Assembly (NCBI RefSeq): GCF_017353175.1
Contig: NZ_JAFMYW010000006.1
Coordinates: forward strand, 310,001 to 374,000
Source of the DNA: Fibrella forsythiae
Lineage (GTDB): Bacteria; Bacteroidota; Bacteroidia; Cytophagales; Spirosomataceae
Length of the DNA stretch: 64,000 bases
Direction: 5' to 3'
The position numbers and the translations under genes were made by a program. The notes under the pieces were generated by a model. That model worked only from the letters and a program-made list of their open reading frames with translations, was not told where the DNA came from and searched no databases. This document shows, piece by piece, positions 10,023 through 17,925 of the stretch; the stretch's first letter is position 1; every line of letters begins with the position of its first letter.

Positions 10023-10116
10023 GGCAAAATACAGCTAGGGTCAAATTAGGGTAAAATGAGCTGCTCAGATAGCTTACGCGGGCATTAGGGAAAAATTAGG
10101 ACCGGCCGTAAACGCA

Positions 10117-10151
10117 AGAATCCCCCTATACACTGCGTATAGGGGGATTCT
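10117..10151. repeat. Perfect 14-bp stem-loop 1 in the divergent recombinase region
   Basis: The arm agaatccccctata (10117-10130) pairs perfectly with 10138-10151 across a 7-base loop (cactgcg). There is no clean T-run, so it is not an obvious terminator. It has the same build as stem-loop 3 (CCCCCTA-W-A, 7-base loop, T-W-TAGGGGG), which suggests a duplicated element. Confidence 0.9.
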
Positions 10152-10161
10152 ATTGAGTACT

Positions 10162-10180
10162 GTGGGCCAGCCTGGCCCAC
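10162..10180. repeat. 8-bp palindrome between stem-loops 1 and 3
   Basis: The sequence gtgggccagcctggcccac forms an 8-bp perfect stem with a 3-base centre. It lies midway between the two larger stem-loops of the divergent recombinase region. Confidence 0.85.
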
Positions 10181-10190
10181 GAAACACCCC

Positions 10191-10225
10191 AAAAACCCCC
10201 TAAACACGCTATTTAGGGGGTTTTT
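10191..10225. repeat. Perfect 14-bp stem-loop 3, terminator-like
   Basis: The arm aaaaaccccctaaa (10191-10204) pairs perfectly with 10212-10225 across a 7-base loop (cacgcta) and runs into T6. It has the form of a bidirectional rho-independent terminator, yet it lies upstream of two divergent genes, where no gene ends. It could insulate the recombinase from outside transcription, attenuate its own leader, or serve as a recombination core. Confidence 0.9.
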
Positions 10226-10285
10226 TGTTTCCTAATGCGTTTCCGAATTGCAAAATACCACCCAACGTTTCCTAAAGCTTTCCGA

Positions 10286-11539
10286 ATGGTATTCACCCAT
10301 AATTTCAATGTGCGTGTCATTATTAAGGATGACTTCGTCAAAAAAGATGGCACATCACCGCTGTATTTATATGTCTCGATTGATGGGGAATGGATACGGA
10401 TTCCGATGAAGTTGGCCTGGCCGCCGGCGTTCTTTGATAAGGCCGCCGGGAAGCTGAAGCCACGCCAACCCAAAGACAAAGACCAGGTTGATTACACATT
10501 GATTATCAACGCAGAAGCCGCCAAGGTCAACGAAATATTCAAAACCTACAGACTTCAGGAACGGGCGCTGACCATTCAGCAACTGGAAAAAGACTTCTAC
10601 GAATTCAACAACCGGCTTTGCTTCCTGAGGTATTGGGCCAAAGAGTCGGCCGAACGGGTGAAGCGGAAGAAGATCGAACGGGCTACCTATAATTGCCACC
10701 AGGCGTCATTGAACAAGTTCAACGCCTTCTGGATACGGGAAGTAGAAAAGAAGCTGAAGAAGAAGCCAGCGCCAGCGGCCACGTCTGAAGATCGGTTTCC
10801 GTATCCGCTTCCGTTTACTCAACTGACGGGTAAGTTGCTGGAAAACTTCACAGCCTATTGTAAGACCGTCCACGAAAATGACCCGGTAACGATTGCCAAA
10901 AACTTACGTGACATTAAGACATACATCAACCGGGCCGTGGTGGATAAGTACGTCTTTGAAAATCCATTCAAGAACTTCAAATTCAAGTTCACCGAATCGT
11001 TGCCACACGCCCACACAGAAGCGGAACTGGTGGCGTTACTTGATCTGTATAACCAAGGCCAAGCGCCCGAGCATTGGCGGAAGGTTCTGCAATACTACCT
11101 GTATAGTTGCTTCACTGGCCTTCGTATTTCAGACATCGTACTAATGAACCATAGTAACTTGTCTGAACCTGGCTGGTTGGTGCTGACGCCGTTTAAAACC
11201 CGGCGGTTTGGTAAGGTAGTCCGGATTCCGTTGCACTCGATTTGTCAAAGCTTCATTACGTCAGCGGAAGGGCAACTGTTCGACACATTTTCAGAACCCT
11301 ATACCAACCGGATTCTGAAGAAGATTGGAAGCCACCTGAACATTCCCTTCAAGATGACCACCCATACAGCCAGGCATACCTTTGGAACGCTGTTTATTGA
11401 ATTAGGCGGGGACGTGGTCACGCTGAAGGATTACATGGGCCATTCAAAGCTGGAAACCACTATGAAGTACATTCATATCAGCGAGAAGCGGAAGAAGGAA
11501 AAGATCAACGTATTTGACAAACTTTTCAAAGACAATTAA
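10286..11539 (+). CDS. Tyrosine recombinase with Arm-type N-terminus (copy B)
   Basis: This is the second tyrosine recombinase of the mirror locus, and a homologue of copy A. I choose ATG 10286 (MVFTHNFNVRVIIKDDFVKK) because alignment with copy A starts there. The frame is open back to 10235 but the extra residues come from the repeat region. It gives 417 aa. The arm-binding part, SAM-like domain and catalytic domain follow in order, with the Arg of FTGLRISD, the HTARHTFGT box, GHSK and the Tyr of TTMKYIHI all intact. It carries an extra basic insert (EKKLKKKPAPAATSEDRF) before the core-binding domain that copy A lacks. It converges on the copy B membrane protein gene, whose stop is 14 bases away. 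Confidence 0.95.
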   Translation: MVFTHNFNVRVIIKDDFVKKDGTSPLYLYVSIDGEWIRIPMKLAWPPAFFDKAAGKLKPRQPKDKDQVDYTLIINAEAAKVNEIFKTYRLQERALTIQQLEKDFYEFNNRLCFLRYWAKESAERVKRKKIERATYNCHQASLNKFNAFWIREVEKKLKKKPAPAATSEDRFPYPLPFTQLTGKLLENFTAYCKTVHENDPVTIAKNLRDIKTYINRAVVDKYVFENPFKNFKFKFTESLPHAHTEAELVALLDLYNQGQAPEHWRKVLQYYLYSCFTGLRISDIVLMNHSNLSEPGWLVLTPFKTRRFGKVVRIPLHSICQSFITSAEGQLFDTFSEPYTNRILKKIGSHLNIPFKMTTHTARHTFGTLFIELGGDVVTLKDYMGHSKLETTMKYIHISEKRKKEKINVFDKLFKDN

Positions 11540-11553
11540 TCTAATGTAAAATA

Positions 11554-12669
11554 TTAAGATTTGTTTTTAGTAACCTTAGAACCTTTAAACTTACTCACAG
11601 TATTTATTGCGTCTCTAATTTGAGAAGTTTTTTTGATTTCATATAATACATATATCAATGATAGACCTATTACGAAAGCCAATAGTAACATTATTCTTAT
11701 CTCCCACAATTCTGAATATGTAAACTCAACAGAAAAATTATTTTTAAGTTTATAGCTGTAAACTTTTCCATTCATAGTATCGATTAAATTAGATAACTGC
11801 AAAACAGATAGATTGTCACTGGCTACAGAAATTATCGAATCTGCCTCTATGTTAGCATAAAAGCCTTTAATTATAAAATCACTCTGATTTTTAAAATCAT
11901 TCAGCAAATTCTTACTATTGGTTTTTACTGCATACCTATTGAGCATAGTCGATACTGAAGAGTCTGCCATGTCTTGTTTCCCCTCTAATTCATCACCAAA
12001 CACCACGACGCTGCCTTTGTATAGCAAGGTTTTCTTGTAATGACTGTTGCCAATTATATTGGTGCTATCGGTGGCAATAAAAGAAACAATTATTGAAAAA
12101 GCAGCAGCAATTATAGTCAAGAACAAGTTGCCAATAGCTGGCGCGCTTCCTAACGATTTTAAATCTAGAGTCTTATAATTTTTAACGTTTTCAATTCTTG
12201 ATATCAATTCATACGTATTGCTATTAGTTATATCTTTTGCTTCGATAAGAGTTTCGAACGAAAAAAACTCTTTACTCTTCATTAAATCCATATCAAACAC
12301 AATACTATGCTGATTGATATTAGGAGTTACAACTATGTTATATATATTATCGACAATTAAACAGTTATGTATAACAGTATCTTTCGCCAGTAGGACACTC
12401 GGATACTTGACGATAATTCTCTTTGTTAAATCATCTTTTCCATCATAATATATAAAAGCCTTTAACAAAAAAAAATGCTCATTCACAGGCATGTCATCAT
12501 AAGTAATTCTCAACCTGTCAGAATTCTTAGAAACATCTTCTAATAGATTTATACTACTATCTATTATGAGATACATAGTTGGATAATTTTGGTTTATCCA
12601 AGAAAAGAACGGGGGAGCAGCAAAAATAACACCTATCAGTGTTAAGAATAGCACAATAAAGTCTATCAT
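11554..12669 (-). CDS. Unrecognised three-helix membrane protein (copy B), paralogue of the protein at 7724-8866
   Basis: This 371-residue protein has the same layout as its paralogue: spans at about 2-22, 179-199 and 325-344, two soluble segments between them and a basic C-terminal tail. Shared landmarks are YPTMYLIIDSSINLLEDVS, FLLKAFIYYDGKDDLTK, KYPS, MDLMKSKEFFSFE, SRIENV and NNFSV. Identity is moderate, so the duplication is old or the two were acquired separately. The gene is AT-rich compared with the recombinases around it. Its start is 10 bases downstream of the serine recombinase stop, a tighter link than in copy A, so the two are almost certainly co-transcribed. The function is unknown. 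Confidence 0.8.
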   Translation of the reverse strand: MIDFIVLFLTLIGVIFAAPPFFSWINQNYPTMYLIIDSSINLLEDVSKNSDRLRITYDDMPVNEHFFLLKAFIYYDGKDDLTKRIIVKYPSVLLAKDTVIHNCLIVDNIYNIVVTPNINQHSIVFDMDLMKSKEFFSFETLIEAKDITNSNTYELISRIENVKNYKTLDLKSLGSAPAIGNLFLTIIAAAFSIIVSFIATDSTNIIGNSHYKKTLLYKGSVVVFGDELEGKQDMADSSVSTMLNRYAVKTNSKNLLNDFKNQSDFIIKGFYANIEADSIISVASDNLSVLQLSNLIDTMNGKVYSYKLKNNFSVEFTYSELWEIRIMLLLAFVIGLSLIYVLYEIKKTSQIRDAINTVSKFKGSKVTKNKS

Positions 12670-12679
12670 AGAAAAACTC

Positions 12680-13279
12680 TCAGATTATTTGCCTCGTTTT
12701 AACGAAACTAGATACTGTTTGGCGATCTACGCCTAATATACGGGCAATAGCTGAATGAGACACTTTTGACTTCAGCAATTCCCGAATAGTATCTTCCTTT
12801 CCTGTCAGCTTCACTTCTTTATTCTGGCTTCCTTCTGGCCGTCCAAGCTTCATCCCTTCCGCCTTCTTTCGTTCCAGGGCTTCCCGTGTCCGCTGGCTTA
12901 TCAGTTGCCGTTCGATTTCAGCCGACAGCCCAAAGGCAAAGGCCAGGACCTTGCTATTGATGTTATTCCCGAGTTCGTAGCCTTCTTTGATGGCGTAGAC
13001 CCGGGCGTCCTTTTCCATGCATTGATGAAGGATGGCCATGATTTCCATCAGTGACCGGCCAAGGCGTGACAACTCCGTCACGTACAAAATATCACATGCC
13101 TTCATCGACGCCAGCAATGGACCTAACTTTCGGGCATCGGCCGACTTGGTTCCGCTGACGGTTTCTTCCAACCACTGGTCCACGTGTACCCGGTCAGCCG
13201 CGACTTTCTTCAGGATTTCGTACTTCTGGTTTTCGGCCGTTTGCCGGTCGGTGGATACTCGAATATACGCGTAAATCAT
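12680..13279 (-). CDS. Serine recombinase, DNA-invertase type (copy B)
   Basis: This 199-residue serine recombinase has catalytic Arg7 and Ser9 in IRVST. The order MIYAYIRVSTDRQTAENQ, then ELSRLGRSLMEI, then FGLSAEIERQLISQRTREAL resembles the Mpi-type invertases of Bacteroidota more than copy A. A C-terminal helix-turn-helix ends the protein (SHSAIARILGVDRQTVSSFVK). I choose ATG 13279; the open frame goes back to 13393 but those residues do not look like family sequence. The tatattta element near 13306-13313 (minus strand) is close to the Bacteroidota -7 box. Together with the membrane protein it makes the inverted counterpart of the unit at 7082-8866. Confidence 0.93.
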   Translation of the reverse strand: MIYAYIRVSTDRQTAENQKYEILKKVAADRVHVDQWLEETVSGTKSADARKLGPLLASMKACDILYVTELSRLGRSLMEIMAILHQCMEKDARVYAIKEGYELGNNINSKVLAFAFGLSAEIERQLISQRTREALERKKAEGMKLGRPEGSQNKEVKLTGKEDTIRELLKSKVSHSAIARILGVDRQTVSSFVKTRQII

Positions 13280-13681
13280 GGGTGCGGGGTTTAACCTATC
13301 GTGCCCTATAAATATACGCAATTTTCGGGGGATTGTAAGGGGGGTTAGTACACCCCATTTATTGGTGAAGAAAACGGACCATATTGTACTCATGATTGAG
13401 TTTGAGTGCCTCGAGCTGCGCCTCCTCTGTCAACGTTTCGACCTTCTATCGTTGGAGGTAAATCACCTACATGGCCAATTGCACCCACCGGGCTAGGTGC
13501 ATCTTTCGCGTACCGGCCAACCGTTGCGAGTGGGTTGCTCATGCATCCGGCAACTTCACGGGTATACTAAAGCAGAGCATAAATTTTTAGAGAGATCATG
13601 AATATTTAACTTTACAAACAATGTATGTTATTTGATGAGGAAAGAATTACTTTGTAGAAAGTCGATTAAATGCTGTCGCAT
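13280..13681. other. Intergenic region between recombinase B and the TIR gene
   Basis: About 400 bases. A short minus-strand reading frame just upstream of recombinase B (KVETLTEEAQLEALKLNHEY) looks protein-like but is only about 28 codons between stops, and may be a gene remnant. A short dyad (tgcacc ... ggtgca, 13479-13502) is present. The right half, next to the TIR gene's stop, is AT-rich. A plus-strand frame at 13278-13496 has no support. Confidence 0.4.
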
Positions 13682-16600
13682 CTACTTTAAAAATGAATCT
13701 TTGATTAACTTTAAAAGCTTTGAGTCAAATAAAGAGTTGACACTTGTATGCAGATAGCTTTCGTAATCGACCACATTACTATCTTTTATATGTTCGATAT
13801 TTGCCCATATTTCTTCTTGTTCGTTTTTAGGAAGATCGTATTTGTTTATTTGAAAAATAAAATTGTCTATTCTAATTGGGACAAGAATGTGGTTCCAACT
13901 ACTCATGTATTTTAGTCTACATTTGCTCAGTTCAAACCTACATCCTACACTTTTTAAAGAATTCTCAGAACATATGAATAAGACTTTGTCATGCTTGTCT
14001 ATTTCTTCAGACATGATCTTTTTAAGCAGACGATGCGGATCGTCTTGTCCAAACAAAAATCTTTTTATGCCAAATATTCCTAATCTGTCTGCAATTTTTT
14101 CGGCAAATTTGGCGTCGATGAAGCTGTATGAAATGAATACGGTCGCAAATTCAGGTTTTGGCTTTATTTGTAAATGATTCATAAGTTGCTGTAATAACTC
14201 AGAATTCAAATACCGAGAATGATTTTTTTCAATAAAACTGTAATAGTCATTGTCACTAGGAAATATTCTTTTTTCTTTTAATATGTCCACTATTGCTGTA
14301 GTGCCAGTTGTTGAATAATTCTTGGACAACTCATCTATTCGATTCAACACATTGATTGAGTATTTTTTTAGTTTATCGTAAAGTTCAGTTTTTGAATCTA
14401 CTTGGTAAATAGATCTAATACGATTCAATTCTATTTCATTAAATATTCTATTGATCTGAATACTAATAAACAAATCAAATAATTCTCCTTGCTCATTATA
14501 CTTCGTAATTGAAGTGTTTTGCTTTAGATATTTATAAAACTGGTATAACCCTTCAGATAGTAGCTGATTTCTAAGTTCAAAAAATCTTAACTCATAAGGA
14601 GATTTGGTCCTGATCACTATTTGGGAAGGCTTCATTATTGAATCTTCACGATCAGAACAAATAAGCTGCCCATATTCCTCTGCCTGTAAATTATATTTTA
14701 AAGCATTGTCTTTAATGATTGAGTTTCGACTATAGAAAAATCTATCTATCAAAACTTTTTCTAAATTGTAGTTTGGATTGAACTTTTTTAAGGTATGTTT
14801 AATTTTAATAAAATCTGATGGGTTAACAACTTTCTGGCAATAATAGCATATCTTATTGCTATCATTACTATGGTTTATTATTTTAAGAATATTTTCATTT
14901 GGTATACAAAAGCTTATAGTGTGGGCGTTATTGAAAATGTCATTTATCACTTTTCTGTTGTTTGAGTATATAATAACATGCTGTTGATTGTGTATCCAAT
15001 CATAGATAAGGGCATCTTTTTGACTGCTCAATAAATTATCACGATAAATTGAAAAGCCAAGTTCATCACGTTGGTTAAAAGTCAAAATAAATTTATTCAC
15101 TGTTTGTAACTCGTTCCACTCTTGTGATGGTTCAAGAACAATTGCTAATGATTTAGTTTTGTAAAGTTCTGGAATCATAATAGTAAGACTATCTCTATCT
15201 AAGCCTACATGCATATGATTTAAAGTTCTATTGTCAGTCCTAATATGAAAAGGATAATCATAGCCAACTATATTATTCCTATCCATAAATGCTCTGAGGT
15301 TGCCATGAACTCTATTTAAAACACCATATGTCGCTGGATGTGTAACGAAGGATTCAACATCAGGAATTTTTTCGTTAACCAGAGTATATTGCCCAACTGG
15401 TAAAAATTTCTGTACAAGTTTACCATCGTTACTGTCTACGTATCCTAATATTCCTAGGCTATATAATTTTGAGCAAAAGTCTTCAAAATTAAATTTTTTC
15501 TGAATTTCTTTTGAAACTTTATTTTCTGTAGAATTTGTAAATACATTTTTTTTGATTAGTTTGCAAAATTCAACAAATTCTATCTCATTGAAATAAGGAA
15601 TAATTTCCCTTCTTAATTGATTGAAGAGGTCATAGCTTATGTCATTTACTACTCGCCTAACTGTATCTGGAGTTTTATTTTCTAATTTTGTTATAGCTTC
15701 TCCCATTATGATTATTTCTCTGGGTCTTCCAAAAGTGTGGCGATAAATATAATCAAAAAGATTTTCTTGCACTGGATTACCGTTCACATCAATCACAAAT
15801 GGATGATCTATAGTATTAAAGCCAACTAGCATTGTAATTGGATCGTTGCTTGAAATTTTATCTAGGGTTTCCTTAGGAAGCATTGCAACGTTTCTATAGA
15901 AAATTTTCCTTAATTGGGTTTTATTGTATTTTAAAAAGATAGTTCTTGAATCCAATTGAAGTCGTGTTGGGTCCTGATTTTTGTAATACGCTTCGCTCCT
16001 GATAGAAACGTATATTTTTATATGTGGGTTGTTACTACATATATTTTTAACGGCTGTTAAAATTGATATTTGAGCGTTAACCCAAATTTGTTCATCAATT
16101 CCAATTTGATCATCAAAAGCTTCATCTATATTATCTATAAATATTGCAACTTGGTTAACGCCTTCTGCATATTCTTCCAAATCGCGAACTTTGGGTTTTA
16201 AATTTGAATTTATAAGTGGATATATTTTTTCAATAGATTTTCTGTCTAATAAAAGATTTGCAAAGATTTCAGATAGCTCAGTTGCATTTCCAATTATAGC
16301 AGATATTTCACTAGGTAAAGCAATTTCAAACCTGCGTAATATCAGTGTGTATAAACAGACTTCCCAAACTTTAATCCAGATGTCTTTAGTCAAAAACTTG
16401 TTAAGGTCTTCTATAGAAAAAGTTACACCTGGTCTACTAACCCTCTCGCATAATGTTTTTTTAGGAATAAATGCAAATCCTTTTCCGTTTTTTCCTTCTC
16501 TTAATTGTGAACTTTTTACTTTAAGTAATAATGTTTTTCCAAGTCCTTTTGGACCTACAATGAAATTTTTATTAGACTTACCATTGTGACTTAAGAACTC

Positions 16601-16705
16601 ATTTATCTCATCTGTTTTAACGATGAAAGAATCAAGATCAACATTGTCTAAGTCGCCAAGTGTGATGTCATTCGCATCTACATTCCAAGCTGAAAGGTGT
16701 GCCAT
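13682..16705 (-). CDS. P-loop NTPase with C-terminal TIR domain, candidate anti-phage protein
   Basis: This 1007-residue cytoplasmic protein starts with the pattern LGDLDNVDLDSFIVKTDEI, which I associate with the Sll1717-type P-loop ATPases. The Walker A motif is GPKGLGKT (51-58) and Walker B is AIFIDNIDEAF (187-197). An arginine-bearing strand (KIYVSIRSEAYY) follows. A long middle region includes a CYYC pair that may bind metal. The C-terminus is a TIR domain from about 853, with FISYS (857-861) and the conserved Glu925 in CRFELSKC at the site of the catalytic Glu of TIR NADases. Such NTPase-TIR proteins sense infection and deplete NAD in known defence systems. That role here is inferred. 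The gene is strikingly AT-rich, which points to transfer. The start has no competitor nearby. Confidence 0.85.
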   Translation of the reverse strand: MAHLSAWNVDANDITLGDLDNVDLDSFIVKTDEINEFLSHNGKSNKNFIVGPKGLGKTLLLKVKSSQLREGKNGKGFAFIPKKTLCERVSRPGVTFSIEDLNKFLTKDIWIKVWEVCLYTLILRRFEIALPSEISAIIGNATELSEIFANLLLDRKSIEKIYPLINSNLKPKVRDLEEYAEGVNQVAIFIDNIDEAFDDQIGIDEQIWVNAQISILTAVKNICSNNPHIKIYVSIRSEAYYKNQDPTRLQLDSRTIFLKYNKTQLRKIFYRNVAMLPKETLDKISSNDPITMLVGFNTIDHPFVIDVNGNPVQENLFDYIYRHTFGRPREIIIMGEAITKLENKTPDTVRRVVNDISYDLFNQLRREIIPYFNEIEFVEFCKLIKKNVFTNSTENKVSKEIQKKFNFEDFCSKLYSLGILGYVDSNDGKLVQKFLPVGQYTLVNEKIPDVESFVTHPATYGVLNRVHGNLRAFMDRNNIVGYDYPFHIRTDNRTLNHMHVGLDRDSLTIMIPELYKTKSLAIVLEPSQEWNELQTVNKFILTFNQRDELGFSIYRDNLLSSQKDALIYDWIHNQQHVIIYSNNRKVINDIFNNAHTISFCIPNENILKIINHSNDSNKICYYCQKVVNPSDFIKIKHTLKKFNPNYNLEKVLIDRFFYSRNSIIKDNALKYNLQAEEYGQLICSDREDSIMKPSQIVIRTKSPYELRFFELRNQLLSEGLYQFYKYLKQNTSITKYNEQGELFDLFISIQINRIFNEIELNRIRSIYQVDSKTELYDKLKKYSINVLNRIDELSKNYSTTGTTAIVDILKEKRIFPSDNDYYSFIEKNHSRYLNSELLQQLMNHLQIKPKPEFATVFISYSFIDAKFAEKIADRLGIFGIKRFLFGQDDPHRLLKKIMSEEIDKHDKVLFICSENSLKSVGCRFELSKCRLKYMSSWNHILVPIRIDNFIFQINKYDLPKNEQEEIWANIEHIKDSNVVDYESYLHTSVNSLFDSKLLKLIKDSFLK

Positions 16706-16764
16706 AGCAAAGTTTAGGATTAGGAGAAAGTTTAAAAAGAACAGGTACCTATAAAAGGAAATTG

Positions 16765-16801
16765 CTTTGTCTATTCACTTGGTAAAAATGAATAGACAAA
16801 G
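16765..16801. repeat. Perfect 13-bp inverted repeat upstream of the NTPase-TIR gene
   Basis: The arm ctttgtctattca (16765-16777) pairs with tgaatagacaaag (16789-16801) across an 11-base spacer. It lies 60-96 bases upstream of the start codon of the TIR gene, a likely promoter or leader position. An operator or an RNA hairpin is possible. Confidence 0.85.
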
Positions 16802-17250
16802 GAAATATAATCTACGCTTATTCTAGTATTTGCTAAAAAATGCAAATAATGGTCAATTACGGCTCATGAAGTTGTCTGAGTCGAGCTGAATATTTTTAGG
16901 GATAACTGTATTTAAATGGGAGATTTCGCTACGTGACTATCGAGGTATGGGTAATATTGATACCCCACAGCATGAGCTGTGCTTTGTGTAGCCTTACTTT
17001 TTTAAAGTCGTAACCATTAGCCGGGCTAGTTAATGTAATTAACCATACCTTGTCTCTGAATTCTGACTGGGTTCTCACGGATTGAAAACCTGTCAACTTT
17101 GTAGTCGTGAACATAGAAATTAAATGATGATGAGGATAGTAGCCTAACGTGTAAACTGATAACAATATATGGAAAACTATAATGTTCATTCAAACGGTCG
17201 TATAAGAAGATTTTGGGAACAAAATTTATTAAGCACGATAAACGCCGATA
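16802..17250. other. Long intergenic stretch, no convincing gene
   Basis: About 450 bases between the TIR gene's upstream repeat and the third serine recombinase. A minus-strand frame at 16929-17189 (86 codons) begins with a hydrophobic stretch but then reads as random sequence. I do not call it. Base composition moves from AT-rich to balanced along the stretch, which may mark the border of the AT-rich insert. Confidence 0.45.
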
Positions 17251-17268
17251 TACGTAATTAATTACGTA
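17251..17268. promoter_or_regulatory. 18-bp perfect palindrome upstream of recombinase C
   Basis: TACGTAATTAATTACGTA is self-complementary. It lies at the place of the -33 region relative to the TACCTTTG box at 17286, so a dimeric protein bound here would overlap the promoter. A recombinase binding site is the other option. Confidence 0.7.
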
Positions 17269-17285
17269 ATCTATTGCCGTTCTAC

Positions 17286-17293
17286 TACCTTTG
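17286..17293 (+). promoter_or_regulatory. Candidate -7 box of the Bacteroidota type for recombinase C
   Basis: TACCTTTG matches the TAnnTTTG consensus exactly, 37 bases before the ATG. No TTG is found 19-20 bases upstream; the palindrome takes up that site instead. Confidence 0.55.
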
Positions 17294-17330
17294 TACAGTT
17301 ATCACGACACACAACGGGTAACGCGAACAA

Positions 17331-17921
17331 ATGCACTTTGCCTATGCAAGGGTCAGCACAGAAGATCAAAATCTAAGCTTACAACTCGACGCGCTTAAAG
17401 CCGCAGGGTGTGAGAAGATTTTCAAAGAGAAGGTTTCGGGTGCTAAGACCGACCGGCCCGAACTCAATAAACTTCTCGACCAGGTACGCGAAGGTGATAC
17501 CGTTACTGTCTGGAAACTCGACCGCTTGGGTAGATCACTGAAACATCTGATCGAAACGGTCAATCTCCTAAAAAGTAAGGGTGTTGAGTTCCGCTCCCTG
17601 AAAGAGTCGATCGATACCAGCACGGCAACCGGTAATCTAATCTTCAACATCTTTGGCAGCTTCGCCGAATTTGAGCGCGATATGTTGCGCGAACGTACCA
17701 ACGCTGGACTGGCAGCCTCCCGAGCTAGAGGTATCACAGGAGGTCGCCGCCCAGGCATCACACCAGAACTGTTACAGAAAGCCAAGTCAGCCGTTGCGCT
17801 CTATAATGCTAAGACAGTTTCTGTCGACGATATCGCCAAGCAACTATCCATTTCAAAAGGGTCCCTGTATAAGCTGTTGAGGCATGAAGGTGTGGAAGTT
17901 TCACCCTATAAGAAATCCTAA
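17331..17921 (+). CDS. Serine recombinase, resolvase/invertase family (copy C)
   Basis: This 196-residue recombinase has catalytic Arg7 and Ser9 (MHFAYARVST), the LDRLGRSLKHLIE motif, the dimer helix (NLIFNIFGSFAEFERDMLRERT) and a C-terminal helix-turn-helix (VSVDDIAKQLSISKGSLYKLL). It is closest to copy A in this window. It starts a run of six plus-strand phage-like genes, the first of which begins 4 bases after its stop. That suggests a shared transcript and that it belongs to that element, not to the mirror locus. Confidence 0.95.
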   Translation: MHFAYARVSTEDQNLSLQLDALKAAGCEKIFKEKVSGAKTDRPELNKLLDQVREGDTVTVWKLDRLGRSLKHLIETVNLLKSKGVEFRSLKESIDTSTATGNLIFNIFGSFAEFERDMLRERTNAGLAASRARGITGGRRPGITPELLQKAKSAVALYNAKTVSVDDIAKQLSISKGSLYKLLRHEGVEVSPYKKS

Positions 17922-17925
17922 TCTC

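Larger units (their letters stand above)
10023..10285. promoter_or_regulatory. Divergent recombinase control region with short CCTAAT-type repeats
   Basis: This space lies between the start codons of two divergent tyrosine recombinases. On the minus-strand side there are several copies of a short element (ccctaatttgaccctag, ccctaatg, cctaattttt; 10035-10110). On the plus-strand side two similar copies follow each other: tttcctaatgcgtttccgaa near 10227, and a shorter variant near 10270. The 9-mer gcaaaatac occurs at both ends (10024-10032 and 10250-10258). Arm-type tyrosine recombinases bind direct repeats of this size near their attachment cores. I infer, but cannot show, that these are arm sites. 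Three stem-loops in the middle are listed separately. Confidence 0.55.

Noticed and set aside
10117-10225. Reading the central stem-loops as plain terminators
   Set aside because: Both neighbouring genes start here and none ends here, so a normal termination role does not fit. They are listed as repeats.
13278-13496. 72-codon plus-strand frame upstream of recombinase B
   Set aside because: It overlaps the promoter area of the recombinase and has no protein features.
16929-17189. 86-codon minus-strand frame with a hydrophobic beginning
   Set aside because: A short hydrophobic start followed by an unconvincing sequence, and no partner gene or start signal.
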